A stretch of DNA of 33,400 bases from Acidobacteriota bacterium (GTDB lineage: Bacteria; Actinomycetota; Acidimicrobiia; Spongiisociales; ZC4RG35): assembly GCA_022573225.1 (NCBI GenBank), contig JACZUI010000030.1:1-33400 (forward strand), written 5' to 3'. The notes under the pieces are model-generated. The model was given only the letters and a program-made list of their open reading frames with translations. It was not told the DNA's origin and searched no databases. A program made the translations under genes and the position numbers. This document shows, in pieces, positions 6,198 through 15,141 of the stretch (position 1 is the stretch's first letter; every line of letters begins with the position of its first letter).

Positions 6198-8954
6198 GTA
6201 GAACCGGGCCTCGAACACCTGCCGGGCCCGTCTGGTGACTCGCCGATAGTGGTCGCGTAGATCGGCGGCGCGGTCATATCCCAGGGAGGTGGCGACTCGG
6301 GCCAGCGACCGTTGGTCTGTTGGGAGCGACTCGGACACCCGTCCGGTTTGGAGATGAAGACGGAGCCGGACTCTTGTGCAAAATAGGTACGCGTCCTCTA
6401 GGGCACGGTGCTCGGCAGCGGTGAGGTGCTCGGCCTGTCGGAGCCGTCGCAAGGCCTCGAGAGTTCCCGTGACGCGAAGGTCGGGGTTGGGACCCCCGTG
6501 TTGAAGCTGGAGCATCTGAGTGAGAAACTCGACGTCGCTGATGCTGCCCCTGCCCAGCTTGAGGTGATAGTCCGGGTCCTCGCCCGGAGGGATTCTCTCC
6601 GTCTCGACCCGAGCCTTGACGTTTCGGATCCCGTGAAGCACTTCGGGGCTGATTCGGTCCTGCCAGACGATGGGCCCGATCATCTCCGTGAAACGCTCAC
6701 ATAGATCCCGGTCTCCGGCCACCGGCCTGGCCCTGATCAGCGCGAGCAGCTCCCACGGCTCCGACCACTCGTTGTAGTAGCGGCGATAACTCTCCAGCGA
6801 CCGGGCCAACGGACCGTTCTTACCCTCAGGGCGGATCCCTGCGTCCAGTAGGTAGGCCTCTCCGTGTTTGCTCGGCTCGGAGAGAATGCGGCTCAATCCT
6901 GTTGCGGTCCTGAAAGCGCGGTCGCGGTCTATGTCGTCGGCAAACACATACATGAGGTCCAGATCCGACTCGTATGACAACTCTCGACCGCCCCACTTAC
7001 CCATGGCGACCACCGAGAATCCCGCCGTATCCGGACCAGCGATGATGTGGAGCGAGCCGGCCACGGCTGCATCGCCGCTATCCGCGAGCGAGCCGATGGT
7101 GGCCGGGATGGAAACTGCTCCGAGGACGTCGCGAGCTGCTATTCGCAGCTTTCGTCGCCTGACAAATCGTCTGACTGTTCCCAGTTTGGAATCGGGATCC
7201 GGTCGGGAGTCGAGGAGGCCGATGAGCCGGGTAGTCGCCGCGTCTGCGTTTCTAATGTCTTCCAGGCGCCGGTCGTCGGCCAGCCTCGGGACGAATTCGG
7301 GTATCCGATCGATGAGGGCTCCGAGCAGGCGACCGGTCCCGAGGAGGCGACAGAGTCGTTCTCCTGCAAGGGGGTTGCTCTGGAGCAGAGTGACCAACGC
7401 CGAGTGGTCAGGAGTGTGGGCGAGCAGGGTGCGAAGCTGGCCTAGCCCCATGTCCGGGTCAGGTGACAGCGACAGCCAATCAAGCATCAAGGGGAGTATC
7501 TGGTGCATCATCTTTGATCGCCGGGTGATGCCCGACGTCAGGTCCTCGAGTGCTCGCCTTGCCGAGTGGAGGTCCTCAAAACCAAGTACCTCGAGTCTCA
7601 GCGCAGCCTGATCCATGCCGAGTCGCGCGCTGGGTGAGCCGACTAGGGCATCGAGGATCGGCCTGAAGTAGAGACGCTCATGGATGTCGCGGACCTCGGC
7701 TCGGACCTCGGCAAGTCTTTGCTTGAGCGCTGTGGCGGGATCGCCAGGCAGTTCGAGTGACTGGCCGATTCGGGCCAGGGATTCGGTGTCGTGGGGAAGC
7801 TGATGCGTCTGTCGGAGGTCCCACAGCTGGATGCGATGCTCCAGATCTCTCAAGAACCGGTATGCCTCGACAAGCCGGTCGCGGTCGGTTTCGTCGACAT
7901 AGCCATGGGCGGCAAGTGCGTCCAGGGCATCGACCGTTCCGGCGCATCTCAGATCCGGGTCGAGTCTGCCGTGGACCAGTTGCAGCAGCTGGGTGGTGAA
8001 CTCGATGTCGCGTATCCCGCCGCGAGCTCTCTTGATGTCGTTGGGGTCCGCGTTGTGCTCAGTCTGATCTTTGATTCTTCTGATGCTGCGCAGAGCCTCG
8101 GGGTCAAGCCCCTCATCCCAGACGACACGGGAGGCGAGTTCGAGAAACCGCGCCCCCAGATCACTGTCGCCGGCACTGAATCGCGTTTTCAGCAGGGCCT
8201 GGAGCTCCCAGGCCTCGGCCCACTCGTGGTAATAGCGCTCGTACCCATCGAGGCTCCGGGAGAGTGGCCCCATGGCCCCTTCGGGTCTCAGGCCGGCGTC
8301 GACCTCCAGGGCCGGTCCGTCGAACGTTGGAGATGAGAGGTTTGCCATGAGCCGGCTCGCCAGGGCGAGCGCAGCCGCACGGCCACCCGCCGGATCGAGG
8401 CCGTCCGGATCGTGGACGAACACAAGGTCGATGTCAGAGGAGTAGTTGAGCTCTCGGGCCCCCCACTTGCCCATGGCGATTACGGCGAACGGAAGCTCTG
8501 TAGCGATTGGGTGAGCAACGGCTATCGCCGCCCGTGCCGAGTCGAGTTGGCCGGCGACGATACGGTCGATGACATCGGAGAATCGGGCGGTGGCCTCGGA
8601 GACATCGATAGACCCGCTGAGGTCGTCCCCGGCGATCTCAACCAGGGCAGCGCGGACCTGGAGAGTCACCGACTCATTCGGCCTTTCCTGGTCGAGCAGA
8701 TTCGGGTGTTGGGCAAGAGTCTGTGCCAGCGCCCGGCTAGACGAAACGACAGCCGCAACTCTTCGGAGTCGAACGTCGTCTGTGAGCTGCTTGGGATCAG
8801 CCCTGACGATGGGCAGAAGCCGATCCCAACTCCCCGCCGGGTCGGGCCCGCTATCGATCAGCCGCGCCAGCTTGGCCCGGACCCCAGAGGGGAGTCGTGC
8901 CATATCCTCGGCTGCGTGCGCGGGAATGGTCTCTGACAGCTCGCCGTCATGCAC
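6195..8954 (-). CDS. glnE: Bifunctional glutamine synthetase adenylyltransferase/adenylyl-removing enzyme
   Basis: 919 residues, close to the usual 940-1000. It adds and removes AMP on glutamine synthetase according to nitrogen state. Both nucleotidyltransferase domains carry intact acidic pairs: GKWGARELNYSSDIDL (D174, D176) in the N-terminal adenylyl-removing half and GKWGGRELSYESDLDL (D664, D666) in the C-terminal adenylylating half. Each is followed by its partner helical motif, RARGGIRDIEFTTQLLQL and GRGSISDVEFLTQMLQL. The GTG at 8954 gives MHDGELSETIP. No glutamine synthetase or PII gene lies in the window. The stop codon begins a 13-base word (TAGGAGCCCGCTG) that is repeated elsewhere in the window. 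Confidence 0.96.
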   Translation of the reverse strand: MHDGELSETIPAHAAEDMARLPSGVRAKLARLIDSGPDPAGSWDRLLPIVRADPKQLTDDVRLRRVAAVVSSSRALAQTLAQHPNLLDQERPNESVTLQVRAALVEIAGDDLSGSIDVSEATARFSDVIDRIVAGQLDSARAAIAVAHPIATELPFAVIAMGKWGARELNYSSDIDLVFVHDPDGLDPAGGRAAALALASRLMANLSSPTFDGPALEVDAGLRPEGAMGPLSRSLDGYERYYHEWAEAWELQALLKTRFSAGDSDLGARFLELASRVVWDEGLDPEALRSIRRIKDQTEHNADPNDIKRARGGIRDIEFTTQLLQLVHGRLDPDLRCAGTVDALDALAAHGYVDETDRDRLVEAYRFLRDLEHRIQLWDLRQTHQLPHDTESLARIGQSLELPGDPATALKQRLAEVRAEVRDIHERLYFRPILDALVGSPSARLGMDQAALRLEVLGFEDLHSARRALEDLTSGITRRSKMMHQILPLMLDWLSLSPDPDMGLGQLRTLLAHTPDHSALVTLLQSNPLAGERLCRLLGTGRLLGALIDRIPEFVPRLADDRRLEDIRNADAATTRLIGLLDSRPDPDSKLGTVRRFVRRRKLRIAARDVLGAVSIPATIGSLADSGDAAVAGSLHIIAGPDTAGFSVVAMGKWGGRELSYESDLDLMYVFADDIDRDRAFRTATGLSRILSEPSKHGEAYLLDAGIRPEGKNGPLARSLESYRRYYNEWSEPWELLALIRARPVAGDRDLCERFTEMIGPIVWQDRISPEVLHGIRNVKARVETERIPPGEDPDYHLKLGRGSISDVEFLTQMLQLQHGGPNPDLRVTGTLEALRRLRQAEHLTAAEHRALEDAYLFCTRVRLRLHLQTGRVSESLPTDQRSLARVATSLGYDRAADLRDHYRRVTRRARQVFEARFY

Positions 8955-8971
8955 GCCATCAGGGTAAGGCT

Positions 8972-9000
8972 GGAGTCTGTTGATTAATGCCGTTGGTCAG
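8972..9000 (-). repeat. 29-base dispersed repeat, copy A
   Basis: On the minus strand this starts CTGACCAACGGCATTA and ends ACAGACTCC. It matches 13647-13675 on the plus strand at 27 of 29 bases. It lies just upstream of the glnE start, in the 196-base gap between glnE and nadE. Confidence 0.8.
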
Positions 9001-9110
9001 GTCGGCGGCCAGGCGCGTCATTCGCAAGGACGAGGTTTCGCCACTCCTCGGGTCGGAATGGCGGGGCCGAGGACACGGCGAGTGGCGATGATCTGGTCGT
9101 CGAGATGAGT

Positions 9111-9136
9111 GACATGGATTGCTCAACGGGCTCCTA
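9111..9136 (-). repeat. Dispersed repeat, internally shortened copy
   Basis: Minus strand TAGGAGCCCGTTGA then TCCATGTC at the far end. These are the two ends of the 44-base element at 13637-13680, joined with most of the middle missing. It lies 15 bases upstream of the nadE start. Confidence 0.45.
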
Positions 9137-9150
9137 GGTATCGTGATCAC

Positions 9151-10812
9151 ATGCCAGTTCGCGTGGCCGGAGCACAGATAGATCTTGTTGTCGGCGATAT
9201 TGCAGGCAATGAGCGGCGGATTTTGGAGGCCATGGCGTGGGCTGAGGACGAGTCCGCAGATGTTCTTCTGTTGCCGGAGCTCGCCATCAACGGGTACCCG
9301 CCTGAGGATCTGGTTCTTTGGGATGACTTTGTCGACGAGGGGTTGGAATCGCTTTCGCGGCTGGCCCGATCAAGCGGCGACACTGTGGTAGTGGTGGGTT
9401 TCGTTGATCGCGTGGCGCAAGACGATCTGTCGCCAGGCGACTCGGTTGAGCGCACTGTGGCGAACGCAGCAGCCGTCCTTCACCGAGGCGACATTGTTGG
9501 CATCTACCACAAGATTCTGTTGCCCAACTATGGAGTTTTCGACGAGGATCGGTATTTCGCTCAGGGCAAGAACCCCGGTCGTCTCTGGGAGATCGGAGGC
9601 GTGGTGACGGGTGTATCCGTTTGCGAGGACATCTGGAGCGCGAGTGGTCCTCCGGCGGAGCAGGCTCGGGCCGGCGCTCGGATCTTGCTCAATATCAACG
9701 CTTCCCCGTTTCACCGAGGCAAGGCCGCCGATCGGGAACAGATGCTCGCCGAGCGCGCCAGAGGAGCCGGAGTACCCGTTGTCTACCTGAATCTCGTCGG
9801 GGGACAGGACGAGCTCGTTTTTGATGGAGCTTCCCTCGTCCTTGCCGCGGATGGAACGGTGGTTCACCGATCGCCGCAATTCGAGGAGGACCTATTCGTC
9901 GTAGATGTTCCCCTGACCGGCGAAGCTGTTGCGGATAGATCCCCGACACCGCTGCTCAACTCCACCGAGGAGGTCTACAAAGCCCTCGTGACCGGGCTGG
10001 GCGATTACGTGCGGAAGAACGGATTCTCCCAGGTCGTAATCGGGCTTTCCGGCGGTATCGACTCTGCGCTCACCGCCACTATCGCCGTGGACGCCCTCGG
10101 TGCGTCCGCAGTATGGGGAATATCGATGCCGTCGCGATTCTCTTCTCAACATTCGATAGATGACGCCCAACAGCTCGCAGAGGAGCTCGGAGTCAAGTTC
10201 GACGTGCTGCCCATGGACCAGGCCTACGCCGCCTTCTTGGAGATTCTCGACCCTGTCTTTGACGGCACCGACTTCGGAGTCGCCGAGGAGAATCTTCAGG
10301 CAAGGGCCAGAGGGGCGATTCTGATGGCGGTTTCGAACAAGTTCGGCCCGATGGTGGTGGCCACCGGCAACAAGTCGGAGATGGCAGTGGGTTACGCCAC
10401 TCTGTACGGGGACATGGTCGGGGGATATGCCGTTCTCAAGGATGTGTTCAAGACTCTCATCTACGAGCTGGCAAGGTGGCGCAACAAAGACGGAGCGGTG
10501 ATTCCGCAGAACTCCATCGACAAGCCGCCCTCGGCGGAGCTGCGACCGGATCAGAAAGACAGCGATTCCCTCCCGCCCTATGAGCTGATGGACGCCGTGC
10601 TCGAGCGTCATATCGAATCGGATGAGGGATTGAGTGAGATGGTGGCTGCCGGCTACGACGACGCGTTGGTGTCGAGGATTGTGCGAATGGTGGCAACCAA
10701 CGAGTACAAGCGGAGGCAGGCAGCCCCGGGTGTGAAGATCACGACGAAGGCATTCGGCAAGGATCGACGTCTTCCTATCACCAACGCCTACCAAAAATCC
10801 AAGGCTGAATGA
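9151..10812 (+). CDS. nadE: Glutamine-dependent NAD+ synthetase
   Basis: 553 residues in the two-domain form. Residues 1-270 are a nitrilase-type glutaminase with the triad E43 (LLPELAINGYPPEDL), K121 (YHKILLPNYGVF) and C158 (VSVCEDIW). Residues about 285-553 are the ATP-dependent synthetase with the pyrophosphatase-type P-loop SGGIDS (300-305). It makes NAD+ from deamido-NAD+, ATP and glutamine, the last step of NAD synthesis. The ATG at 9151 (MPVRVAGAQIDL) starts the first strand of the nitrilase fold; an earlier in-frame start at 9109 would add 14 unrelated residues. The stop overlaps the next start as ATGA, so the two genes are translationally coupled. Confidence 0.96.
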   Translation: MPVRVAGAQIDLVVGDIAGNERRILEAMAWAEDESADVLLLPELAINGYPPEDLVLWDDFVDEGLESLSRLARSSGDTVVVVGFVDRVAQDDLSPGDSVERTVANAAAVLHRGDIVGIYHKILLPNYGVFDEDRYFAQGKNPGRLWEIGGVVTGVSVCEDIWSASGPPAEQARAGARILLNINASPFHRGKAADREQMLAERARGAGVPVVYLNLVGGQDELVFDGASLVLAADGTVVHRSPQFEEDLFVVDVPLTGEAVADRSPTPLLNSTEEVYKALVTGLGDYVRKNGFSQVVIGLSGGIDSALTATIAVDALGASAVWGISMPSRFSSQHSIDDAQQLAEELGVKFDVLPMDQAYAAFLEILDPVFDGTDFGVAEENLQARARGAILMAVSNKFGPMVVATGNKSEMAVGYATLYGDMVGGYAVLKDVFKTLIYELARWRNKDGAVIPQNSIDKPPSAELRPDQKDSDSLPPYELMDAVLERHIESDEGLSEMVAAGYDDALVSRIVRMVATNEYKRRQAAPGVKITTKAFGKDRRLPITNAYQKSKAE

Positions 10813-11615
10813 GTTCTCCGATTCTCATAGATGGCATTGCATCGGATGGTCGGATCGATGTGACCGACTCTTCGGTCCTGCGTGGAGACGGCTGTTTTGA
10901 GGTCATGAGGGTCTATGACGGAGTCCCCTTTGCCGTGGACAGACATCTCGATCGGCTAAGTCGAAGTGCGGGGGCCCTCGACATCTCCCTTCCGAATCGT
11001 GAGGAAATCGCCGACTGGGTCCGACGCGCCATCGACGGGCAATCAGACTGTGTAGTGAGGATCATCGTGACCAGGGGATCGGCCGCGCCCACTGCCGATG
11101 CCCAGCCCAAGGTGATCGTGTTCTCCCATGGCTTCGAGCGCGTTGTGGGCTCTGTCCGGCTCATGCCCGTTGTGTCACCCTGGCACGGCGCCGGTGTCGA
11201 CTGGGCGCTGGCCGGAGCCAAGACGCTCTCCTACGCCCCGAATCTGGCGGCGATCCGGGAGGCGCAGGCCGGAGGGTACGACGATGCCCTACTGGTTTCC
11301 AGAGATGGCGACATCCTCGAAGGCCCGACGTTCTCGCTCGCCTGGGTTGTCGACGGTGCTGTCGAAACTCCCTCTCTGGACCTCGGGATTCTCAATTCGA
11401 TCACTCGCCAGATAGTCATCGAGGAGGCCGGCGAATGTGGTCTGGCCCTGACCGAAGGAGAATGGCAGCTGGATCGCCTGACCAAGGCGACAGAAGTCAT
11501 GGCCATCTCAACGATTCGAGAGGTCCAGCCGGTCTCGGCAATTGGCCAGACTCTGTTTGATCCGGGAGAGGCCACTGCCCTCCTCGCGAAGCGGTTTGCT
11601 CAGCGGAGGGGCTGA
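10809..11615 (+). CDS. Class IV PLP aminotransferase (aminodeoxychorismate lyase / branched-chain aminotransferase type)
   Basis: 268 residues. Fold-type IV PLP signatures are present: GDGCFEVMRVYDG near residue 26, the Schiff-base lysine K138 in GAKTLSYAPNLAAIREA, E171 in LEGPTFSLAWV, and LDLGILNSITRQ for phosphate binding. The length and spacing fit PabC (4-amino-4-deoxychorismate lyase) or D-amino acid transaminases better than full-size IlvE, which is usually over 300 residues. No pabA or pabB is nearby, so the substrate stays open. It overlaps nadE by four bases, and its end overlaps the convergent M23 gene by 16 bases. Confidence 0.82.
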   Translation: MSSPILIDGIASDGRIDVTDSSVLRGDGCFEVMRVYDGVPFAVDRHLDRLSRSAGALDISLPNREEIADWVRRAIDGQSDCVVRIIVTRGSAAPTADAQPKVIVFSHGFERVVGSVRLMPVVSPWHGAGVDWALAGAKTLSYAPNLAAIREAQAGGYDDALLVSRDGDILEGPTFSLAWVVDGAVETPSLDLGILNSITRQIVIEEAGECGLALTEGEWQLDRLTKATEVMAISTIREVQPVSAIGQTLFDPGEATALLAKRFAQRRG

Positions 11616-13048
11616 TCAAGTGTGGGACAAGGCTCGACGTCAACCTCTCCGGTCCAGGAAAGGAGTAGGTAGGCGGCCCGCCCGCGGTGGAGAATCTTGG
11701 TTGAGTCGAGAGGAATCTCGCAGGATGCGACATGGCCGCCCTCGACCAGATAAGCGATAGCCTCGAGCTGGGAGGGGATGGTCAGATCCTCGCGCACTTC
11801 TGCAAACAGGCCAGGGTTGCTTGCCGGCCGATGTCGATACTCGAGGATGCCGGCGGCCAGTCGAGACAATTCGGTCTCGGTGACGCCCTGGGCGGGACAC
11901 ACCTCAGCGTCACCACACCCGAGAATCTTCTCGATGAGGAAGGGGTGAGGGTCGTCGACTCCAAGCAGGGTGACCACCCCGTAGCTTCCTTCGAGCGTAG
12001 GGGCCTGTACCCCAAGCAACAGCTCTGCCAGCCTGGCTAGCTGTTCAGGGGTGGCTATATCGTCGGGGCAGGACCACGAACTGAGTTCGTCGCATGCCCA
12101 TGGGATGCCCCGAGCCGCAAGAGCATCAGGGATCCATTCGTAGAGTGAACCGTCGTCGTCCAGATAGGCGCCCGAGTTTCCATCCGAGCGAGGAGTACTG
12201 GACGATGCCTTTCGCAGGCTCCTGCCGGCATCTACCGGGACCCCTCGTCTATCGCGTAACTCGTAGTGGAGATGCGGAGAAGTGCTCTCGGCATTGCCAG
12301 AATCGCCGAGCCAGCCGAGTACCTCACCTTCGGCCACCGAGTCGCCCACCTGTAAGTCGATTCGAACTCCCAGGCCGAAGCCGTCATCGGTGCCGTAGGT
12401 GTCGTTGTTGAGATGGATATACCAGCTCCGCCAACCGTCCAGGTGGCGGATGGTGAGCCAACAACAGTCTTCCGTCCCGACGTCATTGTGAATCTCGGTG
12501 ACAGTCCCGTCACGGGTAGCAACCACATGAGTCAGCTTGGGTGCCCGCAGGTCAACTCCCTTGTGGAGTCGTGTCCCGCCATCCCGCTCGGCACCAAAGA
12601 CAGAGATGAGGCTGCCCCTGACTGCAAGCGGATAGGTCATTTGATAGACGAATGGCACGCAGCTCGGCTCTGCGGTGGGGCCGGTCGTGGCGGGCACCGT
12701 TGTGATGGTTTGGCCTGGAAGGGTGGTTGTGGTCGCGGAGGACACGGTTGTGGTTGTCGCGTCCGGCATGGTGGTTGTGGTCGTGGCGGGCACCGTTGTG
12801 ATGGTTGTGCTCGAGGGGGTGGTGACCGTCGTTGTCGTTGTGTCTGTCGTAGGGGCCGTGTCGGGGAGGGTGGTGTCAGGCGCGGGGGGTTCTAGGTCGT
12901 CGAGGGTGATCGGCGGGCACATCGTGGCGGCATCGACCGCTGTTGGTAGCGTGCCCACTACGAGCAGCGTTATCACAAGTGCTGAGGCCCCCACGACGAC
13001 AGCCCCGAATCTGCCCGACATCGGCGCAAGGGTACTCACCGCGCGCAT
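11600..13048 (-). CDS. Secreted M23 (LytM-type) peptidase with Thr-rich linker and degenerate S-layer-like C-terminus
   Basis: 482 residues. An N-terminal hydrophobic segment (AVVVGASALVITLLVVG) serves as signal peptide or anchor. Residues about 55-125 are a low-complexity linker of Thr, Pro and Val that would span the cell wall. The M23 domain has the zinc ligands H162 and D166 (HKGVD) and H259, H261 (SPHLHYEL), all present, so peptidoglycan endopeptidase activity is likely. The C-terminal 180 residues (IPDALAARGIPWACDE, CPDDIATPEQLARLAELLLG, then a second weaker unit) resemble S-layer-homology-type repeats seen in Acidimicrobiia, in degenerate form. The start is 13048 or 13021; the latter gives a shorter n-region. 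Neither has a clear ribosome site. Confidence 0.85.
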   Translation of the reverse strand: MRAVSTLAPMSGRFGAVVVGASALVITLLVVGTLPTAVDAATMCPPITLDDLEPPAPDTTLPDTAPTTDTTTTTVTTPSSTTITTVPATTTTTMPDATTTTVSSATTTTLPGQTITTVPATTGPTAEPSCVPFVYQMTYPLAVRGSLISVFGAERDGGTRLHKGVDLRAPKLTHVVATRDGTVTEIHNDVGTEDCCWLTIRHLDGWRSWYIHLNNDTYGTDDGFGLGVRIDLQVGDSVAEGEVLGWLGDSGNAESTSPHLHYELRDRRGVPVDAGRSLRKASSSTPRSDGNSGAYLDDDGSLYEWIPDALAARGIPWACDELSSWSCPDDIATPEQLARLAELLLGVQAPTLEGSYGVVTLLGVDDPHPFLIEKILGCGDAEVCPAQGVTETELSRLAAGILEYRHRPASNPGLFAEVREDLTIPSQLEAIAYLVEGGHVASCEIPLDSTKILHRGRAAYLLLSWTGEVDVEPCPTLDQPLR

Positions 13049-13123
13049 GGCGGTGTCGAGGCGGTGGGCGCGTGATGTCGTGTTGCCGGGAACCCTGCTG
13101 TGGCACAGCTACGTTGAAGGTCC

Positions 13124-13639
13124 ATGAATCTGCCCAAGATCACCCGAGTTCTCGCTGGGCTTGTGGTTATGGCCTTGTTCCTCTCCGCATGTGACAGCGA
13201 AGAGGCAGAGCTCACCACCACTTCGACCTTGGTGACCGAGGCACCGGCTCCGGCGGATTCGACTACGACCACTGTCGCACCGAGTGAGGCCACCACCTCC
13301 ACGACGGTTGGCTCATCCGTTGCCAGCTTTGACGTTGTTGCCCGGGAGGCTGGCGACGCCGGGGATATCGTCTACATAGTCATCCCGCAGGCTGCCTACA
13401 CCGACGTGGACATGGAGAACTTTGTTGGCGATCTTCTCGAAGATGGCATTGCTACCTGGGGCGCCGAGATCTTCGACGACATTGTCGCTTTGGAGGCCTA
13501 CCAGAAGGATGAGGCAGATCGAACCGAGGAGGAGGTCGAGCTAATCGACCAACACCACTTCGTGTCGCTGGTCAACGGTGACACGATCCGATTTCAGGGC
13601 CCATTCGAAGCATCCGGCGAGATCCTTATCGGTAGTTAG
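13124..13639 (+). CDS. Small Thr-rich lipoprotein of unknown function
   Basis: 171 residues. A basic n-region (MNLPKITR), hydrophobic core and lipobox LSAC (Cys23) mark a lipoprotein. A Thr/Ser/Ala-rich linker (about 30-68, TTTTVAPSEATTSTTV) precedes a compact acidic domain of about 100 residues (FDVVAREAGDAGDIVYIVIP to the end). No family was recognised. GAAGG lies about 5 bases before the ATG. It is divergent from the M23 peptidase with about 75 bases between, so the two could share a control region and an envelope role. Its stop codon is the first base of the longest dispersed repeat copy. Confidence 0.75.
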   Translation: MNLPKITRVLAGLVVMALFLSACDSEEAELTTTSTLVTEAPAPADSTTTTVAPSEATTSTTVGSSVASFDVVAREAGDAGDIVYIVIPQAAYTDVDMENFVGDLLEDGIATWGAEIFDDIVALEAYQKDEADRTEEEVELIDQHHFVSLVNGDTIRFQGPFEASGEILIGS

Positions 13640-13680
13640 GAGCCCGCTGACCAACGGCATTATTCAGCAGACTCCATGTC
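13637..13680 (+). repeat. 44-base dispersed repeat, fullest copy
   Basis: Starts at the stop codon with TAGGAGCCCGCTGACC and ends GACTCCATGTC. Bases 13647-13675 match the complement of 8972-9000 at 27 of 29. Its first 13 bases equal 6185-6197 (complement). Its two ends resemble 9111-9136. A weaker match to its middle (GAGCCC-CTGACCAAC) occurs at 1113-1127 on the minus strand. Confidence 0.75.
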
Positions 13681-13694
13681 TCCCCGACAGACCG

Positions 13695-15098
13695 CTAAAT
13701 CAGCCAGGCGGCTACCAGAAGGAAGCCGCCAAAACCGAGCAGGTCGGTGATGAGGGTGAGGAAGATCGCCGACGCCAGCGCCGGGTCCTGGCCCAGCCTC
13801 CGGAGGATCAGGGGGATGGCAGCCCCGGCCACGGTTGCGATCATCAGGTTGGCGAGGGTGGCGATGCCGACAATGACCGCGATCGTCAAGGGCTCCGAAT
13901 TGCTGGCGAATACCCCGGAGTCGATCAGAAAATAGGTCAAACCGAAGGAGAAGAAGGCCAGAAGCAATCCGTTGAGGAACCCAACACCGCTTTGGCGTAA
14001 CAGGATTCCGGACACCTGCGCTCTTGGCACGTCGTCCGAGGCCAGAGAGCGGATCATCACGGCCAGGCTTTGATTCCCGCCGTTTCCTCCCAGCAGTGCG
14101 ATAACCGGCATCAGAGCGGCCAGTACCGGCTCCCTGGTGATGATGCCCGTCTGGCGCTCGATCACGAGTGCCACGAGGAGGGCCAGGGCGAGATTGAGAA
14201 CCAGCCATGGCGCCCGCATCCGAAACGATTGGGTGACGTCGGTATAGACCGTCTCTTCGAGCCCGGCGCCAACTGCCGCGGCGAAGTCTTCTGTGGCCTC
14301 GTCTTGGATGACCTCCATGACCGCCTCATTTGTCACCACTCCGAGCAGACGCCCGGCGGTGTCGGTCACCGGCACTCCGAGGAAGTGATAACGCCGGCAG
14401 ATCTCGGCCACGACCTCGCGGTCGGTCAGGGCAGTCACCGAGATGGGATCGGCAACCATCACCTCGTCGAGACTCGCCCCAGGTCGGTTGAACACCAAGT
14501 CGCGGAATGAGATCACGCCCTTGAGGTTGCGGTAGTCGTCGACCACGTAGACGTATTGGAGGTCTTCGTACTCGTCACGGAGTTGTCTGATCCTCTCCAC
14601 GGCCTCACCCGCGGTGAGGCCAATCGGAAGAGAGGCGATCTCTGTCGTCATCAGGCCCCCCGCACAATCGGCCGGGAAGACGAGAAGATCTCGAATCTCA
14701 CGCTCGGTCGAGTCATCGATCAGGGCGAGAACACTCTCCGTCACGTCCTCGCCCAGCTCAGCAAGAAGGTCGGCGGCAGCTTCGCCGGTCATTTCGGTGA
14801 CGGCCGCCGAGAGGTCCGCGATGGGAACGTCTTCGACCAGCTCGGCCGCAAGCTCGGGGGCGATTTCCTCGAGAACGTCAGCTGCTTCCGTCGAATCGAG
14901 TTCGCCCAGCAGTTCAGCGGCCTCGGCTTCCGCGAGTTGCTCGAGGACGTCGGCCGCGTCCCCTGGGACGGCCTCGGCCAACGCCTCCCACTCCTCCCGG
15001 CGCGAGTCGAGGTACTCGGCTACCTCCACGTGATCACGGCGCGCAGCCGCAACCAGGACCTTGGCTAGTTGGCGTGGGCTTCTGAGTCGGAGTCTCAC
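13695..15098 (-). CDS. mgtE: MgtE-family magnesium transporter
   Basis: 467 residues. Order: an acidic superhelical N domain (about 20-145, repeated LLGELDSTEAADVLEEI-like units), a paired CBS domain (about 150-275, FPADCAGGLMTTE, VYVVDDYRNLKGVIS, DREVVAEICRRYHFLGVPV, NEAVMEVIQDEATED), then five membrane helices (about 300-467). The pore motif is intact: PVLAALMPVIALLGGNGGNQ followed by SLAVMIRSLA. MgtE is a Mg2+ channel closed by Mg2+ bound to the N and CBS domains. Start GTG at 15098 with GAGGGG upstream. GreA lies 43 bases further upstream on the same strand, so co-transcription is possible. Confidence 0.94.
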   Translation of the reverse strand: MRLRLRSPRQLAKVLVAAARRDHVEVAEYLDSRREEWEALAEAVPGDAADVLEQLAEAEAAELLGELDSTEAADVLEEIAPELAAELVEDVPIADLSAAVTEMTGEAAADLLAELGEDVTESVLALIDDSTEREIRDLLVFPADCAGGLMTTEIASLPIGLTAGEAVERIRQLRDEYEDLQYVYVVDDYRNLKGVISFRDLVFNRPGASLDEVMVADPISVTALTDREVVAEICRRYHFLGVPVTDTAGRLLGVVTNEAVMEVIQDEATEDFAAAVGAGLEETVYTDVTQSFRMRAPWLVLNLALALLVALVIERQTGIITREPVLAALMPVIALLGGNGGNQSLAVMIRSLASDDVPRAQVSGILLRQSGVGFLNGLLLAFFSFGLTYFLIDSGVFASNSEPLTIAVIVGIATLANLMIATVAGAAIPLILRRLGQDPALASAIFLTLITDLLGFGGFLLVAAWLI

Positions 15099-15141
15099 TT
15101 GGGGCCCCTCGTCGGACGAACGGGCGTCAGGCTAACCCTGA

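Noticed and set aside
8959-9150. 63-codon minus-strand frame between glnE and nadE
   Set aside because: No family likeness; its LTNGINQQTP stretch is only the translation of the dispersed repeat, also seen at 13647-13675.
9892-10794. 300-codon minus-strand frame
   Set aside because: Antisense of the nadE synthetase domain.
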